DNA of 64,000 bases. Source: Mitsuaria sp. PDC51. GTDB lineage: Bacteria > Pseudomonadota > Gammaproteobacteria > Burkholderiales > Burkholderiaceae_C. The translations under genes and the position numbers were made by a program. The stretch's first letter is position 1, and every line of letters starts with the position of its first letter. The notes under the pieces were generated by a model, which saw only the letters and a list, made by a program, of their open reading frames with translations, did no database searches and had not been told where the DNA came from. This document shows positions 28,801 through 37,628 of this stretch, piece by piece. The stretch is from the NCBI RefSeq assembly GCF_900113225.1, contig NZ_FOZE01000001.1, forward strand, positions 620,001-684,000, read 5' to 3'.

Positions 28801-30240
28801 TCAGTTCCGGCCGTAGGTGTCCTGGTAGCGCACGATGTCGTCCTCGCCCAGGTAGGAGCCGGACTGGACCTCGATGATCTCCAGCGGCACCTTGCCCGGG
28901 TTGGACAGGCGATGGACCTGGCCCAGCGGGATGTAGGTCGACTGGTTCTCGGTCAGCAGCAGGGTCTTGTCGCCGTTGACGATCTCGGCGGTGCCCTGCA
29001 CCACGATCCAGTGTTCGGCGCGATGGTGGTGCATCTGCAGGCTCAGCGAGGCGCCGGGCTTGACCATGATGCGCTTGACCTGGAAGCGCTCGCCCATGTC
29101 GATGCTGTCGTACCAGCCCCAGGGGCGGTGCACCTTGCGGTGCAGGTTCTGCTCGTCGCGCTGGGCGGCGGTCAGCTGGCTGACGATCTTCTTGACGTCC
29201 TGGCTCTTGCTGCGATCGGCGACCAGCACCGCGTCCGGCGTCTCGACGACGACGATGTTGTCCAGCCCCACCGCCGAGACCAGCCGGCTGGTCGCGTGCA
29301 CCAGCGTGTTGCGGCTGTCCGCGATGATCGCGTCGCCGCGGCTGGCGTTGCCGGCGGCATCCTTCTCCGCCACCTGCCAGACCGCTTCCCAGGCGCCCAG
29401 GTCGTTCCAGCCGGCGTCCAGCGGCACCATGCGCAGCGCGACCGGGCTGCCGGGGCAGCGCTCCATCACGGCGTAGTCGATCGATTCCGACGGCACGACC
29501 GCGAAGGCGTCCTTGGCCGGGCGCACGAAGGGACCGTCCACCGCCTTGCCGCCGAAGGCCACGCGCGTGGCCTGGTCGATGTCGGGGCGGAACTGCTGCA
29601 GCGCCTTCAGCCAGACGCTGGCGCGCAACACGAACATGCCGCTGTTCCAGTAGTAGCCGCCCTGGTCGACGTACTTCTGGGCGGTCGGGGCATCGGGCTT
29701 CTCGACGAAGGCCTCGACGCGCAGGCCGGTGCCTTCGGCGCCGGCGCGGATGTAGCCGTAGCCGGTCTCGGGCCGGTCGGGCGTGATGCCGAGGATGACG
29801 ATGGCGCCGCCGCTGGCCTGGCGCACCGCGTCCTGCAGCGCGGCGGTGAAGGCCGGGCCGTCGGTGACCGTCTGGTCGGCCGGGGTGACGACCAGCACCG
29901 GGTCCTCGCCGCCTTCCAGCGCCTGCAGCGCCGCCAGCGTGATCGCCGGCGCGGTGTTGCGGCCGACCGGCTCCAGCAGGACGGCGCTGGGCGCGAGCCG
30001 CTGCTCGCGCAGCTGGTCCAGCACCATGAAGCGGTGTTCCTCGTTGCCGACGACGATCGGCGGCTTCACCGCGATGTCCTCGGCACCGAGCGTGGCCAGG
30101 CGGTCCGCGGCCTGCTGGAACAGGCTGGTGTTGCCGTTCAGCACCAGGAACTGCTTGGGATAACCGGCGCGGGACAGCGGCCACAGCCGCGTGCCGCTGC
30201 CACCCGCCATGATCACCGGTTGCGTGTCGATCTTGCTCAA
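28801..30240 (-). CDS. manC: Mannose-1-phosphate guanylyltransferase / mannose-6-phosphate isomerase
   Basis: Bifunctional type II enzyme of 479 residues making GDP-mannose. [14 protein letters not shown] (residues about 11-24) is the nucleotidyltransferase signature; FVEKPD and YYWNSGMFVLRAS are further matches. The C-terminal cupin, from about 365, has FQVKRIMVKPGASLSLQMHHHRAEHWIVVQGTAEI with metal-binding His residues of the isomerase. No phosphomannomutase (manB/algC) gene is in the window, so that step must be encoded elsewhere. It sits between galE and the dehydrogenase gene. Confidence 0.94.
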   Translation of the reverse strand: MSKIDTQPVIMAGGSGTRLWPLSRAGYPKQFLVLNGNTSLFQQAADRLATLGAEDIAVKPPIVVGNEEHRFMVLDQLREQRLAPSAVLLEPVGRNTAPAITLAALQALEGGEDPVLVVTPADQTVTDGPAFTAALQDAVRQASGGAIVILGITPDRPETGYGYIRAGAEGTGLRVEAFVEKPDAPTAQKYVDQGGYYWNSGMFVLRASVWLKALQQFRPDIDQATRVAFGGKAVDGPFVRPAKDAFAVVPSESIDYAVMERCPGSPVALRMVPLDAGWNDLGAWEAVWQVAEKDAAGNASRGDAIIADSRNTLVHATSRLVSAVGLDNIVVVETPDAVLVADRSKSQDVKKIVSQLTAAQRDEQNLHRKVHRPWGWYDSIDMGERFQVKRIMVKPGASLSLQMHHHRAEHWIVVQGTAEIVNGDKTLLLTENQSTYIPLGQVHRLSNPGKVPLEIIEVQSGSYLGEDDIVRYQDTYGRN

Positions 30241-30331
30241 GGTACTGCTCCCTCTGGAACTGGCGCCACTTGCATGTCGATGCGGGGCTGTGGATTCGAA
30301 AAATGGGTCGGAAGTGTCGCAGAGCGGCGGA

Positions 30332-31354
30332 TCAGCCCTCGAAACCGTTCGGATTGGACGATTGCCAGCGCCAGCTGTCCTCGCACATGCGCTGCAGGTC
30401 GAAGCGGGCGCTCCAGCCCAGCTTCTCGCGCGCCAGCGCCGGATCGGCGTAGCAGGCGGCGACGTCGCCCGGGCGGCGGGCGACGATCTCGTAGGGGATC
30501 TCGCGGCCGCTGGCCTTGGCGAAGGCGTTCACCAGTTCCAGCACGCTGTAGCCGCGGCCGGTGCCCAGGTTGACCCAGATCGACTCCTGGCCGCGCAGCA
30601 GGAAGTTCAACGCGGCGACATGGCCCTCGGCCAGGTCGACGACGTGGATGTAGTCGCGCACGCCGGTGCCGTCGGGGGTGTCGTAGTCGTTGCCGAAGAT
30701 CGACAGCTTGGCGCGCCGGCCCACCGCCACCTGCGTGACGTAGGGCATCAGGTTGTTGGGGATGCCGCGCGGGTCCTCGCCGATGCGGCCGCTCTCATGC
30801 GCGCCCACCGGGTTGAAGTAGCGCAGGCAGGCGGTCTGCCATTGCGGGTCCGAGGCGCCCAGGTCGCGCAGGATGCCCTCGCCGATCAGCTTGGTCGCGC
30901 CGTAGGGGTTGACCGCCATCAGCTCGGCGTCTTCGCGCAGCGGCAGCGACCTGGGCTGGCCGTACACGGTGGCGCTGGAGGAGAAGACGATGCGCTTGCA
31001 GTCATGACGGCGCATCGCCTCGCAGACCGTCAGCAGCCCGTCCAGGTTGTTGCGGTAGTAGCTCAGCGGCTTGGCGGTGGACTCGCCGACCGCCTTGAAC
31101 GCGGCGAAATGCACCACCGCGGCCGGCTTGTACTCGCTGAACACCGCGTCCAGCGCCGCGCCGTCGCAGACGTCGAGCTTCTCGAACAGCGGGGTCTGGC
31201 CGCTCAGCTCGGCCAGGCGATCCAGCACCTTGGGCGAGCTGTTGCTGAAGTTGTCCACGCCGACGACGCGGTAGCCGGCCGCCTGCAGCGCGAGCCAGGT
31301 GTGGGAAGCGATGTAGCCGGTCGCGCCGGTCAGCAGGATGGTGTCGTTGGCCAT
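30332..31354 (-). CDS. galE: UDP-glucose 4-epimerase
   Basis: Makes UDP-galactose, 340 residues. TGATGYIASHTWLALQ, DNFSNSSPKVLDRL, HFAAFKAVGES, the catalytic NPYGATKLIGEGIL (Tyr-x3-Lys) and RYFNPVGAHESGRIGEDP all match GalE. The conserved second Gly of GxxGxxG is Ala in YIASH; this still fits the family. It follows epsL by 12 bases. galE here suggests galactose as a repeat-unit sugar. Confidence 0.94.
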   Translation of the reverse strand: MANDTILLTGATGYIASHTWLALQAAGYRVVGVDNFSNSSPKVLDRLAELSGQTPLFEKLDVCDGAALDAVFSEYKPAAVVHFAAFKAVGESTAKPLSYYRNNLDGLLTVCEAMRRHDCKRIVFSSSATVYGQPRSLPLREDAELMAVNPYGATKLIGEGILRDLGASDPQWQTACLRYFNPVGAHESGRIGEDPRGIPNNLMPYVTQVAVGRRAKLSIFGNDYDTPDGTGVRDYIHVVDLAEGHVAALNFLLRGQESIWVNLGTGRGYSVLELVNAFAKASGREIPYEIVARRPGDVAACYADPALAREKLGWSARFDLQRMCEDSWRWQSSNPNGFEG

Positions 31355-31366
31355 GGAGTCGGAAGG

Positions 31367-32533
31367 TCAGCGGATCATGCCCTGCACGTAGCAGCCGGCG
31401 GTGTAGGCGTTGTAGGAGTAGATCACGTCGGTCGTGTCGCGATCCAGGCGGGTGTACTGGCAGCCCACGGTGACGTTGCGCAGCGCCTCCCAGGCCAGCC
31501 CGAGGCTGTATTGCTTGGAGTTGTCCTTGGAACGGATCCCGCCCAGGGCGATGTCGCGATCGCGGCTCAGGCGTGTGAAGCCCACGCCGGCCTGAGCGGT
31601 GAGCTTGCCGGTGATGCGGTAGCTGAACTGGGTCTGGAAGGCCGTCTGCACCCGGTTGAAGTCGGACTGGCCGTTGTTGATGCCCAGGTAATAGGTTTCG
31701 ACGCCCGTGTCCCGGGACAGCTTGGTGCTGAGGGTCCAGCGCCCCCCCGGGGCCCAGTTCCAGTTCAGCGAGCCGGTCAGGCCGGTGAAGGTGTCCGAGG
31801 TGCTGCGGCTCAGACGCGCGTTCAGGCTGCTGGCCCCGGTGGCGCGCCACAGCGCCGTCAGGTCGATGTCCTTGCGGTCCCACTCGAAGCCGTTCACCGG
31901 CACGCGGCCCTTGGTGTAGCGGCCGGCCAGGCCGAAGCGCCAGGCGCTGCTGGCGTTGTAGAGCAGGCCCACGGAGGAGGTGTTCTGGCGGTATTCCTGC
32001 GTGTCCCACAGCGGCAGCGAATAGTCGCGCTGGCGCCGCACGAAGGTGCCCTCGAGGGTGAACGGCGACAGCCCCGGCAGGCCCAGGCGCACGCTGCCGC
32101 CGGCGCTCTGGTCGGTCTGCAGATTGCGCTCGGTGGTGGGGGCGATGCCGGTGTTGCTGTTGAAGTCCGCCAGCGTGCGCGCGCGGGTGTAGTCCAGCGT
32201 GCCCGACAGGTTGCCCGCGGTTTCCCAGTCCAGGCCGGTGTCCAGGCTGTAGCCGCGGTTGTCCAGCCGGCTGTTGTCCTGGTAGCGGGTGTCGTTGAAG
32301 CGGCCGTCCGCGTGCAGCCGCTGGCGGCCCAGCCGCGTGTCCACGCCGGCCAGCAGGCTCAGCGAGGTGAGCCGGTCGCTGCTTTCGGCGGCATTCGAGC
32401 GGAACACGTTGTCCGTGTAGTAATGGCCCAGCGAGGCGCCCAGGTACCAGGGACTGCCCTGGTCGCTCTGGGCCCAGCAGGAGGCGGACGCGAGCAGGGC
32501 GAAGGGCAGTGACAGTCGGTGGAGGCGGTTCAT
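31367..32533 (-). CDS. epsL: EpsL-type outer-membrane beta-barrel protein
   Basis: Exported protein of 388 residues. ATG 32533, behind AGGAGA, opens a clean signal peptide ending CWAQ; an upstream ATG 24 bases earlier would spoil it. The mature chain alternates polar and hydrophobic residues in regular strands (for example RLTSLSLLAGVDTRLG, TLSTKLSRDTGVETYYLG, QYSLGLAWEALRNVTVGCQY), as in beta-barrels of the putative-porin/EpsL type. It ends with an aromatic-poor VQGMIR. In XrtB clusters an EpsL protein is always close to epsB; its function is unknown but an export or secretion-channel role is suspected. Two Cys near the C-terminus could form a disulphide. Confidence 0.82.
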   Translation of the reverse strand: MNRLHRLSLPFALLASASCWAQSDQGSPWYLGASLGHYYTDNVFRSNAAESSDRLTSLSLLAGVDTRLGRQRLHADGRFNDTRYQDNSRLDNRGYSLDTGLDWETAGNLSGTLDYTRARTLADFNSNTGIAPTTERNLQTDQSAGGSVRLGLPGLSPFTLEGTFVRRQRDYSLPLWDTQEYRQNTSSVGLLYNASSAWRFGLAGRYTKGRVPVNGFEWDRKDIDLTALWRATGASSLNARLSRSTSDTFTGLTGSLNWNWAPGGRWTLSTKLSRDTGVETYYLGINNGQSDFNRVQTAFQTQFSYRITGKLTAQAGVGFTRLSRDRDIALGGIRSKDNSKQYSLGLAWEALRNVTVGCQYTRLDRDTTDVIYSYNAYTAGCYVQGMIR

Positions 32534-32553
32534 CGTGGGAAGGTCTCCTGCGG

Positions 32554-33948
32554 TCAATAGGCGTGGCGGTCGAAGAGCATCAGCCGCACGGTGCGCACGA
32601 TGATCTGGAGATCCAGGCCGAGCGACCAGTTGCGCAGGTACTCCAGATCGTATTCGACGCGCGCCTTCATCTTGTCGACGGTGTCGGTCTCGCCGCGCAG
32701 GCCGTTGACCTGCGCCCAGCCGGTGATGCCGGGCTTGACCTTGTGGCGGACCATGTAGGCCTTGATCAGCTGGCGGTATTCCTCGTTGTGCGCGACCGCG
32801 TGCGGGCGCGGGCCGACGATGCTCATGCGGCCCTGCAGCACGTTGATGAACTGCGGCAGCTCGTCCAGCGAGGTCTTGCGGATGAAGGCCCCGAACGGCG
32901 TGATGCGCGGGTCGCCCTTGGTCGCCTGCTTGACGACCGCGCCGTTGTCCATCGCGCGCATCGAGCGGAACTTGTAGACGACGATCTCCTCGCCATCCAG
33001 GCCGTTGCGGCGCTGCTTGAAGATGACCGGGCCGGGCGAGCTCATCTTCACGCCGATCGCCAGGATCAGCAGGATGGGCGAGATCAGCACCAGGATGAGC
33101 GCGGCCAGGATGATGTCGCTGATGCGCTTGACCACCTCGTTCACGCCGGTGAACGGGGTTTCCAGGATGCCCACCACCGGCACGCCGTTCACGTCCTGCA
33201 GCCGGCCCTGGATGATGCTGATGCCGAAGACGTCCGGCACGAAGAACAGCGAGGCGGTCGTGCCCTGCAGCTGCTCGAGCAGCTGCAGGATGCGCGGCTG
33301 CGAGCCCAGCGGCAGCGTGATGTAGACCTCGCGCACGCCGTTGGCGCGGACGTAGTCGCTCAGTTGCGGCAGCGTGCCCAGCACCCGGCCGACGCTGTCG
33401 GGATGGAGGCGGTCGTCGGTGCGGTCATCGAAGAAGCCCAGGCACTCGACGCCGCGGATGGAGCCGAAGGACAGCGCCCGGCCGACCTTCGCGCCCAGCG
33501 GCCCGGCGCCGACGATCACCGCGGTGCGCCGCACCGAGGGCTGCTGCGCGCGCCAGCGCAGCACGCGCCGGCCGATCTCGACCGCCAGGATCTGCGCCAG
33601 CGGCGTCAGCAGCGCCCACCACAGCAGCACCGGGCGCTCGAAGTAATGGAAGCTGCTGGTGGCGTAGGCGAACATGCCCAGGATCAGCAGCAGCATCAGC
33701 CAGGAACCGACGATGTCGGTCACGGCGCTGGCGGGATGATCCGAGAAGCGGTTGCGTCCCGGGAAGGTCAGCGCGAACACCAGCATGCACAGCGTGTAGG
33801 TGGAGCGCATGACCGGTTCGCCGAACCAGGCCAGCAGGCACAGGTAGATCAGGACGATCAGCGTCGGTTCCAGGAATGCCGCGATGAACGACTGGACCGA
33901 CTGCGGCGCGCTGTAGAAGGTTCTCTTGTAGTTCCGGTCCTCAAACAT
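32554..33948 (-). CDS. epsB: Undecaprenyl-phosphate sugar phosphotransferase (EpsB/WcaJ type)
   Basis: Polyisoprenyl-phosphate hexose-1-phosphate transferase of 464 residues that starts each repeat unit at the inner membrane. Four N-terminal helices (about 15-125) and a Rossmann-like central domain (VIVGAGPLGAKVGRAL, about 140) precede the transferase domain: KRISDIILAALILVLISPIL, PVIFKQRRNGLDGEEIVVYKFRSM, TSLDELPQFINVLQGRMSIVGPRPH and KPGITGWAQVNGLRGE. ATG 33948 is used; GTG 33951 is adjacent and equivalent. First gene of the minus-strand EPS operon, so its promoter should lie in 33,949-34,141. Glucose-1-phosphate is the usual substrate. Confidence 0.93.
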   Translation of the reverse strand: MFEDRNYKRTFYSAPQSVQSFIAAFLEPTLIVLIYLCLLAWFGEPVMRSTYTLCMLVFALTFPGRNRFSDHPASAVTDIVGSWLMLLLILGMFAYATSSFHYFERPVLLWWALLTPLAQILAVEIGRRVLRWRAQQPSVRRTAVIVGAGPLGAKVGRALSFGSIRGVECLGFFDDRTDDRLHPDSVGRVLGTLPQLSDYVRANGVREVYITLPLGSQPRILQLLEQLQGTTASLFFVPDVFGISIIQGRLQDVNGVPVVGILETPFTGVNEVVKRISDIILAALILVLISPILLILAIGVKMSSPGPVIFKQRRNGLDGEEIVVYKFRSMRAMDNGAVVKQATKGDPRITPFGAFIRKTSLDELPQFINVLQGRMSIVGPRPHAVAHNEEYRQLIKAYMVRHKVKPGITGWAQVNGLRGETDTVDKMKARVEYDLEYLRNWSLGLDLQIIVRTVRLMLFDRHAY

Positions 33949-34128
33949 CACCCGTTGGTCCTTCGTTGCTTCCCTCGTGGCCGTACGGCGGGCGGCATCG
34001 GGGCCGGCCTGCCGCTCCTGTCCGGCCGGAGCCGGAAATTCTCTCTCAATTCATCTCACGAACTCGTAACCGGACGCCCTAGCTTGTCACCGGTTTCCTC
34101 GTTCATCAGGCCGTCCTCCGGGCCTGCC

Positions 34129-34134
34129 TACAAT
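34129..34134 (+). promoter_or_regulatory. Possible -10 element for ubiJ
   Basis: TACAAT lies eight bases before the ubiJ ATG, so transcripts would be nearly leaderless. No good -35 element stands 16-18 bases upstream. The rest of 33,949-34,141 shows no clear promoter for the divergent epsB operon. Confidence 0.3.
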
Positions 34135-34141
34135 CCGCCCC

Positions 34142-34675
34142 ATGCTTCAAGAATGGTCCAAGCTCCTGGCCCCTGCGCTCCAGGATCGCATCACGCTGTT
34201 GCTCAACCATGTCATGTCCCGCGAGCCGGTCGCCACCGCGCGCCTGGCCCCGCACACGGGCAAGACGCTGCGGCTGCGCCTGGTGGGCTGGCCGGCCATG
34301 CTGCCGGCCGCGCCGGACCTGCGGTTGCGCATCACCCCGGCGGGTCTTCTGGAACGGTTGGACGACGAGGATGGCCCTAGGCAAGAACCGGACCTGCTCA
34401 TCGAACTCGACGCGGCGAATCCGGCGGCGGCGGCCTTCGCGGCGCTGTCCGGCGCCCGGCCCGAGGTGCGGGTGGACGGCGATGCGCAACTGGCCGGCGA
34501 CTTCAACTGGTTGATCGATCACGTGCGCTGGGACATCGAGGACGACCTCGCCGCCATCACCGGTCCGGCGGTGGCGCACCAGCTGGGTCGCTTCGGACGC
34601 GCCGTCGCGGGCGCGATGGCGACCCTGGCCCGCCAGGCGGGCCGTTTCATGCCGGACGGCCAGGGCCGGGCATGA
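34142..34675 (+). CDS. ubiJ: Ubiquinone biosynthesis accessory factor UbiJ (SCP2 domain)
   Basis: Cytoplasmic lipid-carrier-like protein of 177 residues. The N-terminal [30 protein letters not shown] and the DLLIELDA and [33 protein letters not shown] segments are typical of UbiJ/YigP SCP2 proteins, which scaffold the Ubi complex and bind ubiquinone intermediates. The C-terminal helix ([16 protein letters not shown]) is the membrane/UbiK-contact region. It lies 22 bases before ubiB, the normal order. Confidence 0.88.
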   Translation: MLQEWSKLLAPALQDRITLLLNHVMSREPVATARLAPHTGKTLRLRLVGWPAMLPAAPDLRLRITPAGLLERLDDEDGPRQEPDLLIELDAANPAAAAFAALSGARPEVRVDGDAQLAGDFNWLIDHVRWDIEDDLAAITGPAVAHQLGRFGRAVAGAMATLARQAGRFMPDGQGRA

Positions 34676-34697
34676 GGTCCGGGAATCCGGTCCGGGC

Positions 34698-36251
34698 ATG
34701 AGGTATCTGTCCCGCCTTCTGGTCATCGTCTGGACCCTCTACCGATTCGGGCTGGACGAGCTGGCGTTGTCGACGCTCAAGCGTCGGCGTTTCCGTTTCC
34801 TGCGCCGGCTGATCTCGGTCGGCCGCGCCTGGGACCAGCCGCGCGGCGTGCGGCTGCGGCTCGCGCTGGAGCGGCTCGGACCGATCTTCGTCAAGTTCGG
34901 TCAGCTGCTGTCGACGCGGCGCGACCTGGTGCCGCCGGACATGATCGAGGAGCTGTCCAAGCTGCAGGACAACGTGCCGCCGTTCCCGGCCGAGCTGTCC
35001 CGCGAGCTGATCGAACGCGCCTTCGGGCGCCGCATCGAGGAGCTTTTCGCCACCTTCGAGGCCGAGCCGGTGGCCAGCGCCTCGATCGCGCAGGTCCACT
35101 TCGCGACGCTGATGGACGGGCGGGAGGTCGCGGTGAAGGTGCTGCGGCCGGGGATGCTCGACATCATCGAGGACGACCTGGCGCTGATGCGCACCGTCGC
35201 GGGCTGGGTGGAGCGCTTCTCCGCCGACGGCCGCCGGCTCAAGCCGCGCGAGGTGGTCGCCGAATTCAATACCTACCTGCACGACGAGCTGGACCTGGTC
35301 CGCGAGGCCGCCAACGCCGCCCAGTTGCGCCGCAACATGCAGGACCTGCACCTGGTGCTGGTGCCGGAGATGATCTGGGAGCTCTGCCGGAGCGAGGTCA
35401 TCGTGATGGAGCGCATGCGCGGCGTGCCGATCTCGCAGCTCGAGCGCCTGCGGGAGGCCGGCGTCGACATCAAGAAGCTGGCCCGCGACGGCGTCACGAT
35501 CTTCTTCACGCAGGTCTTCCGGGACGGCTTCTTTCACGCCGACATGCACCCGGGGAACATCCAGGTCAGCCTGGATCCGCACACCTTCGGCAACTACGTG
35601 GCGCTGGACTTCGGGATCATCGGCACGCTCACCGAGGTCGACAAGGATTACCTGGCGCAGAACTTCATCGCCTTCTTCCGTCGCGACTACAAACGGGTGG
35701 CCGAGCTCCACATCGAGTCCGGCTGGGTGCCGCCGGAGACCCGCGTCGATGAACTGGAAGGGGCGGTGCGCACTGTCTGCGAGCCGCATTTCGACAAGCC
35801 GCTGAAGGACATCTCGCTCGGCCAGGTGCTGATGCGGCTGTTTCAGATCTCCCGCAGATTTAACGTGGAGATTCAGCCGCAGCTGGTTTTGCTGCAAAAA
35901 ACGCTGCTCAACATTGAAGGATTGGGCAGGCAGCTCGATCCTGATCTGGATCTCTGGGCCACGGCCAAGCCCTTCCTCGAGCGTTGGATGGATGAGCAGG
36001 TGGGCTGGCGCGCCTTCGTGCGGCAGCTGAAGAAGGAGGCGCCGCGATTCGCGCAGATGGTGCCGGAATTCCCCCGCCTGATGCACGAGGTGCTGCGCCA
36101 GCGCGCCGAAGGCGGGCATTCGGACCTGACGCGCCAGCTGCTGCTGGAGCAGCGGCGGACCAACCATCTGCTCCAGACGCTGCTGTGGGGCATCGGCGGA
36201 TTCACGCTCGCGCTGGTGCTGACCCAGCTGGTGATGCGCTGGATCGACTGA
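34698..36251 (+). CDS. ubiB: Ubiquinone biosynthesis kinase-like protein UbiB
   Basis: Atypical ABC1/ADCK kinase-like ATPase of 517 residues needed for ubiquinone synthesis. [18 protein letters not shown] is the KxGQ motif of the N-terminal extension; [45 protein letters not shown] and [10 protein letters not shown] are the nucleotide and metal sites. The C-terminal hydrophobic segment [23 protein letters not shown] anchors it to the inner membrane. The region 35,850-35,960 uses somewhat more A/T than its surroundings but the frame is intact. Confidence 0.96.
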   Translation: MRYLSRLLVIVWTLYRFGLDELALSTLKRRRFRFLRRLISVGRAWDQPRGVRLRLALERLGPIFVKFGQLLSTRRDLVPPDMIEELSKLQDNVPPFPAELSRELIERAFGRRIEELFATFEAEPVASASIAQVHFATLMDGREVAVKVLRPGMLDIIEDDLALMRTVAGWVERFSADGRRLKPREVVAEFNTYLHDELDLVREAANAAQLRRNMQDLHLVLVPEMIWELCRSEVIVMERMRGVPISQLERLREAGVDIKKLARDGVTIFFTQVFRDGFFHADMHPGNIQVSLDPHTFGNYVALDFGIIGTLTEVDKDYLAQNFIAFFRRDYKRVAELHIESGWVPPETRVDELEGAVRTVCEPHFDKPLKDISLGQVLMRLFQISRRFNVEIQPQLVLLQKTLLNIEGLGRQLDPDLDLWATAKPFLERWMDEQVGWRAFVRQLKKEAPRFAQMVPEFPRLMHEVLRQRAEGGHSDLTRQLLLEQRRTNHLLQTLLWGIGGFTLALVLTQLVMRWID

Positions 36252-36257
36252 TCGCGC

Positions 36258-36274
36258 GCCTCCGGCCGGGAGGC
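36258..36274. terminator. Possible bidirectional hairpin between ubiB and the sigma gene
   Basis: GCCTCC and GGAGGC pair around a 5-base loop in the 37-base gap between two convergent genes. No T-run is present, so terminator activity is uncertain. Confidence 0.3.
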
Positions 36275-36288
36275 CGGGGAGCGCCGGG

Positions 36289-37014
36289 TCAGACTGCGTA
36301 GTCGGCGAATTCCTGCTTCAGGCGGGCGCGCAGCAGGGTGCGTACGCGGTTCACCCGTGAGCGCACCGTGCCGATCGGGATCGCCTGCAGCGCGGCGACC
36401 TCGCGGTAGGACTCTTCCTGCAGGCAGGCCAGATCGAAGGTGCAGCGCAGGTCGGGTGACAGGCCCGACAGCGTGACGTCGACGATGCCGGCCAGTTGCC
36501 GATAGGCCACCTGCTGGCTGACATCCTTCCTGCCGTCGCGCGCGTGGTGGACCGATTCGCCGTCCCGGGTGTGCGGCGCGTCGTCCAGGCTTTCCATCTG
36601 ACGATTGCGTTTGGCGCAGCGCGCCACATGGTTGCGCGCGACGTTGGCTGCGATGCCGAAGAACCAGGTCTCGACGGTGGAGCGGCCCTGGAAGCGGTCG
36701 GCGCAGCGGGTGGCCTCGAGCATGGCGTCCTGGATGATGTCGTCGAGCTCGCCGGGCGAGCGCTCGTAGCGCCGCAGGAAGCGCTTGAGCTTGCTGGAAT
36801 CGCTGCGGGCGTCGTGGGCGATCTTGATGATGTGGGACAGGACCAGTTGCTGGCGCTGCCGGGCCAGCTCCGGATCGACCGGTTCGTCCGGTTCGTCCGG
36901 CGCGGCGTGCGGCGCGCAGGCGGCGGCGCTGGAGGGGTGGGGCGTGGCGCTCGCCGCCCCGGACTTCGCAAGGGGGCCCGGCGGGCGGGCCGTGGCTTCG
37001 GTGTGATGGCTCAT
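36289..37014 (-). CDS. ECF-type sigma-70 family RNA polymerase sigma factor
   Basis: Sigma factor of 241 residues with a 55-residue Pro/Ala-rich N-terminal extension. Region 2 (about 80-145) shows GELDDIIQDAMLEATRCADRFQGRSTVETWFFGIAANVARNHVAR, with the DDIIQDAMLEA and TWFFGIAANVARN core and -10 recognition helices. Region 4 (about 180-240) shows LSPDLRCTFDLACLQEESYREVAALQAIPIGTVRSRVNRVRTLLR. ATG 37014 is used; the frame extends further without similarity. It follows the SctQ-like gene by 89 bases on the same strand. No anti-sigma gene is adjacent. An HrpL-like control of secretion genes is a guess from the neighbour. Confidence 0.85.
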   Translation of the reverse strand: MSHHTEATARPPGPLAKSGAASATPHPSSAAACAPHAAPDEPDEPVDPELARQRQQLVLSHIIKIAHDARSDSSKLKRFLRRYERSPGELDDIIQDAMLEATRCADRFQGRSTVETWFFGIAANVARNHVARCAKRNRQMESLDDAPHTRDGESVHHARDGRKDVSQQVAYRQLAGIVDVTLSGLSPDLRCTFDLACLQEESYREVAALQAIPIGTVRSRVNRVRTLLRARLKQEFADYAV

Positions 37015-37103
37015 GGACAGACTCGAAGAAGATCCGGTGGGCCTCTCCCGGAGCCAGTGGCTCCCTGGGACAGGGGAGGAAAGGGCGCGCCGCGCCAGGC
37101 AGG

Positions 37104-37325
37104 TCACCGTGGATGGCCCCACTGCAGCACCTCGACCGCCAGCCGGTCGTCGTGCTCGACCAACCGGCCGATGCCGAGCTCGGTGCCGTGCGCGACGATG
37201 CGCACGAGTGCCGGCGTCGAGGTGTCCAGCGGGACGATCCGGCCCGCCGTGAGGCCGCTCAGTTCGCCGACGGTCATGGCGACGCGGCCGACGATGAAAT
37301 CCAGGTCTACGGTCAGGGCATCCAC
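37104..37325 (-). CDS. Stand-alone SpoA-domain protein, SctQ/HrcQb C-ring type
   Basis: Small protein of 73 residues consisting almost entirely of one SpoA (FliN/SctQ C-terminal) domain: VDLDFIVGRVAMTVGELSGLTAGRIVPLD, then VRIVAHGTELGIGRLVEHDDRLAVEVLQW. The G-x-G-x-L-V and R-L-A-V/I pattern is the hallmark of C-ring proteins of type III secretion and flagellar switches. GTG 37325 with GGAG upstream gives the compact domain as in HrcQb; ATG 37394 would add a 23-residue Pro-rich tail. No other type III or flagellar gene is in the window. It is probably co-transcribed with the sigma gene. Confidence 0.75.
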   Translation of the reverse strand: MDALTVDLDFIVGRVAMTVGELSGLTAGRIVPLDTSTPALVRIVAHGTELGIGRLVEHDDRLAVEVLQWGHPR

Positions 37326-37628
37326 GTTGCGGGGCTCCGGTGGCGGTGGCAGGGCGTGGAGGGGATTGGAAAGGGAGCCCCTTGGCGGCCCCATCCTTGG
37401 AACTCGCGTGAGACATGCGGCCCATGACCCAAATGGAGGAGCTGACCCGCAGATATCTGGTGAAAAGGGGGCGGATCCCCCATCGCGGGTGCCGCTGAAA
37501 CGGGGTGTCCGGGGGCGGGGAGGACCCTGGGCAGCAGTCCCCGAGGTTCCGGGGATAATCCGCGCGCAATTTTTTGTGCGCCGGATTCCTGCGCTCCCGC
37601 CTTCCCCGCATTCCCAAGGCCCGCTGCC
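37326..37628. other. Divergent intergenic region, SctQ-like gene / symporter
   Basis: This gap of about 300 bases must carry the promoters for both directions. The minus strand has GGAACC at 37550-37545, the -35 half of a HrpL-type box, but no CCACNNA follows at 15-16 bases, so I do not call it. A T-run (TTTTTT) occurs near 37570. No open frame here looks coding apart from a possible 23-codon N-terminal extension of the SctQ-like gene. Confidence 0.4.

Noticed and set aside
37545-37550. GGAACC on the minus strand upstream of the SctQ-like gene as a HrpL-box -35 half
   Set aside because: The CCACNNA partner is missing at 15-16 bases; the closest stretch has two mismatches and the wrong spacing.
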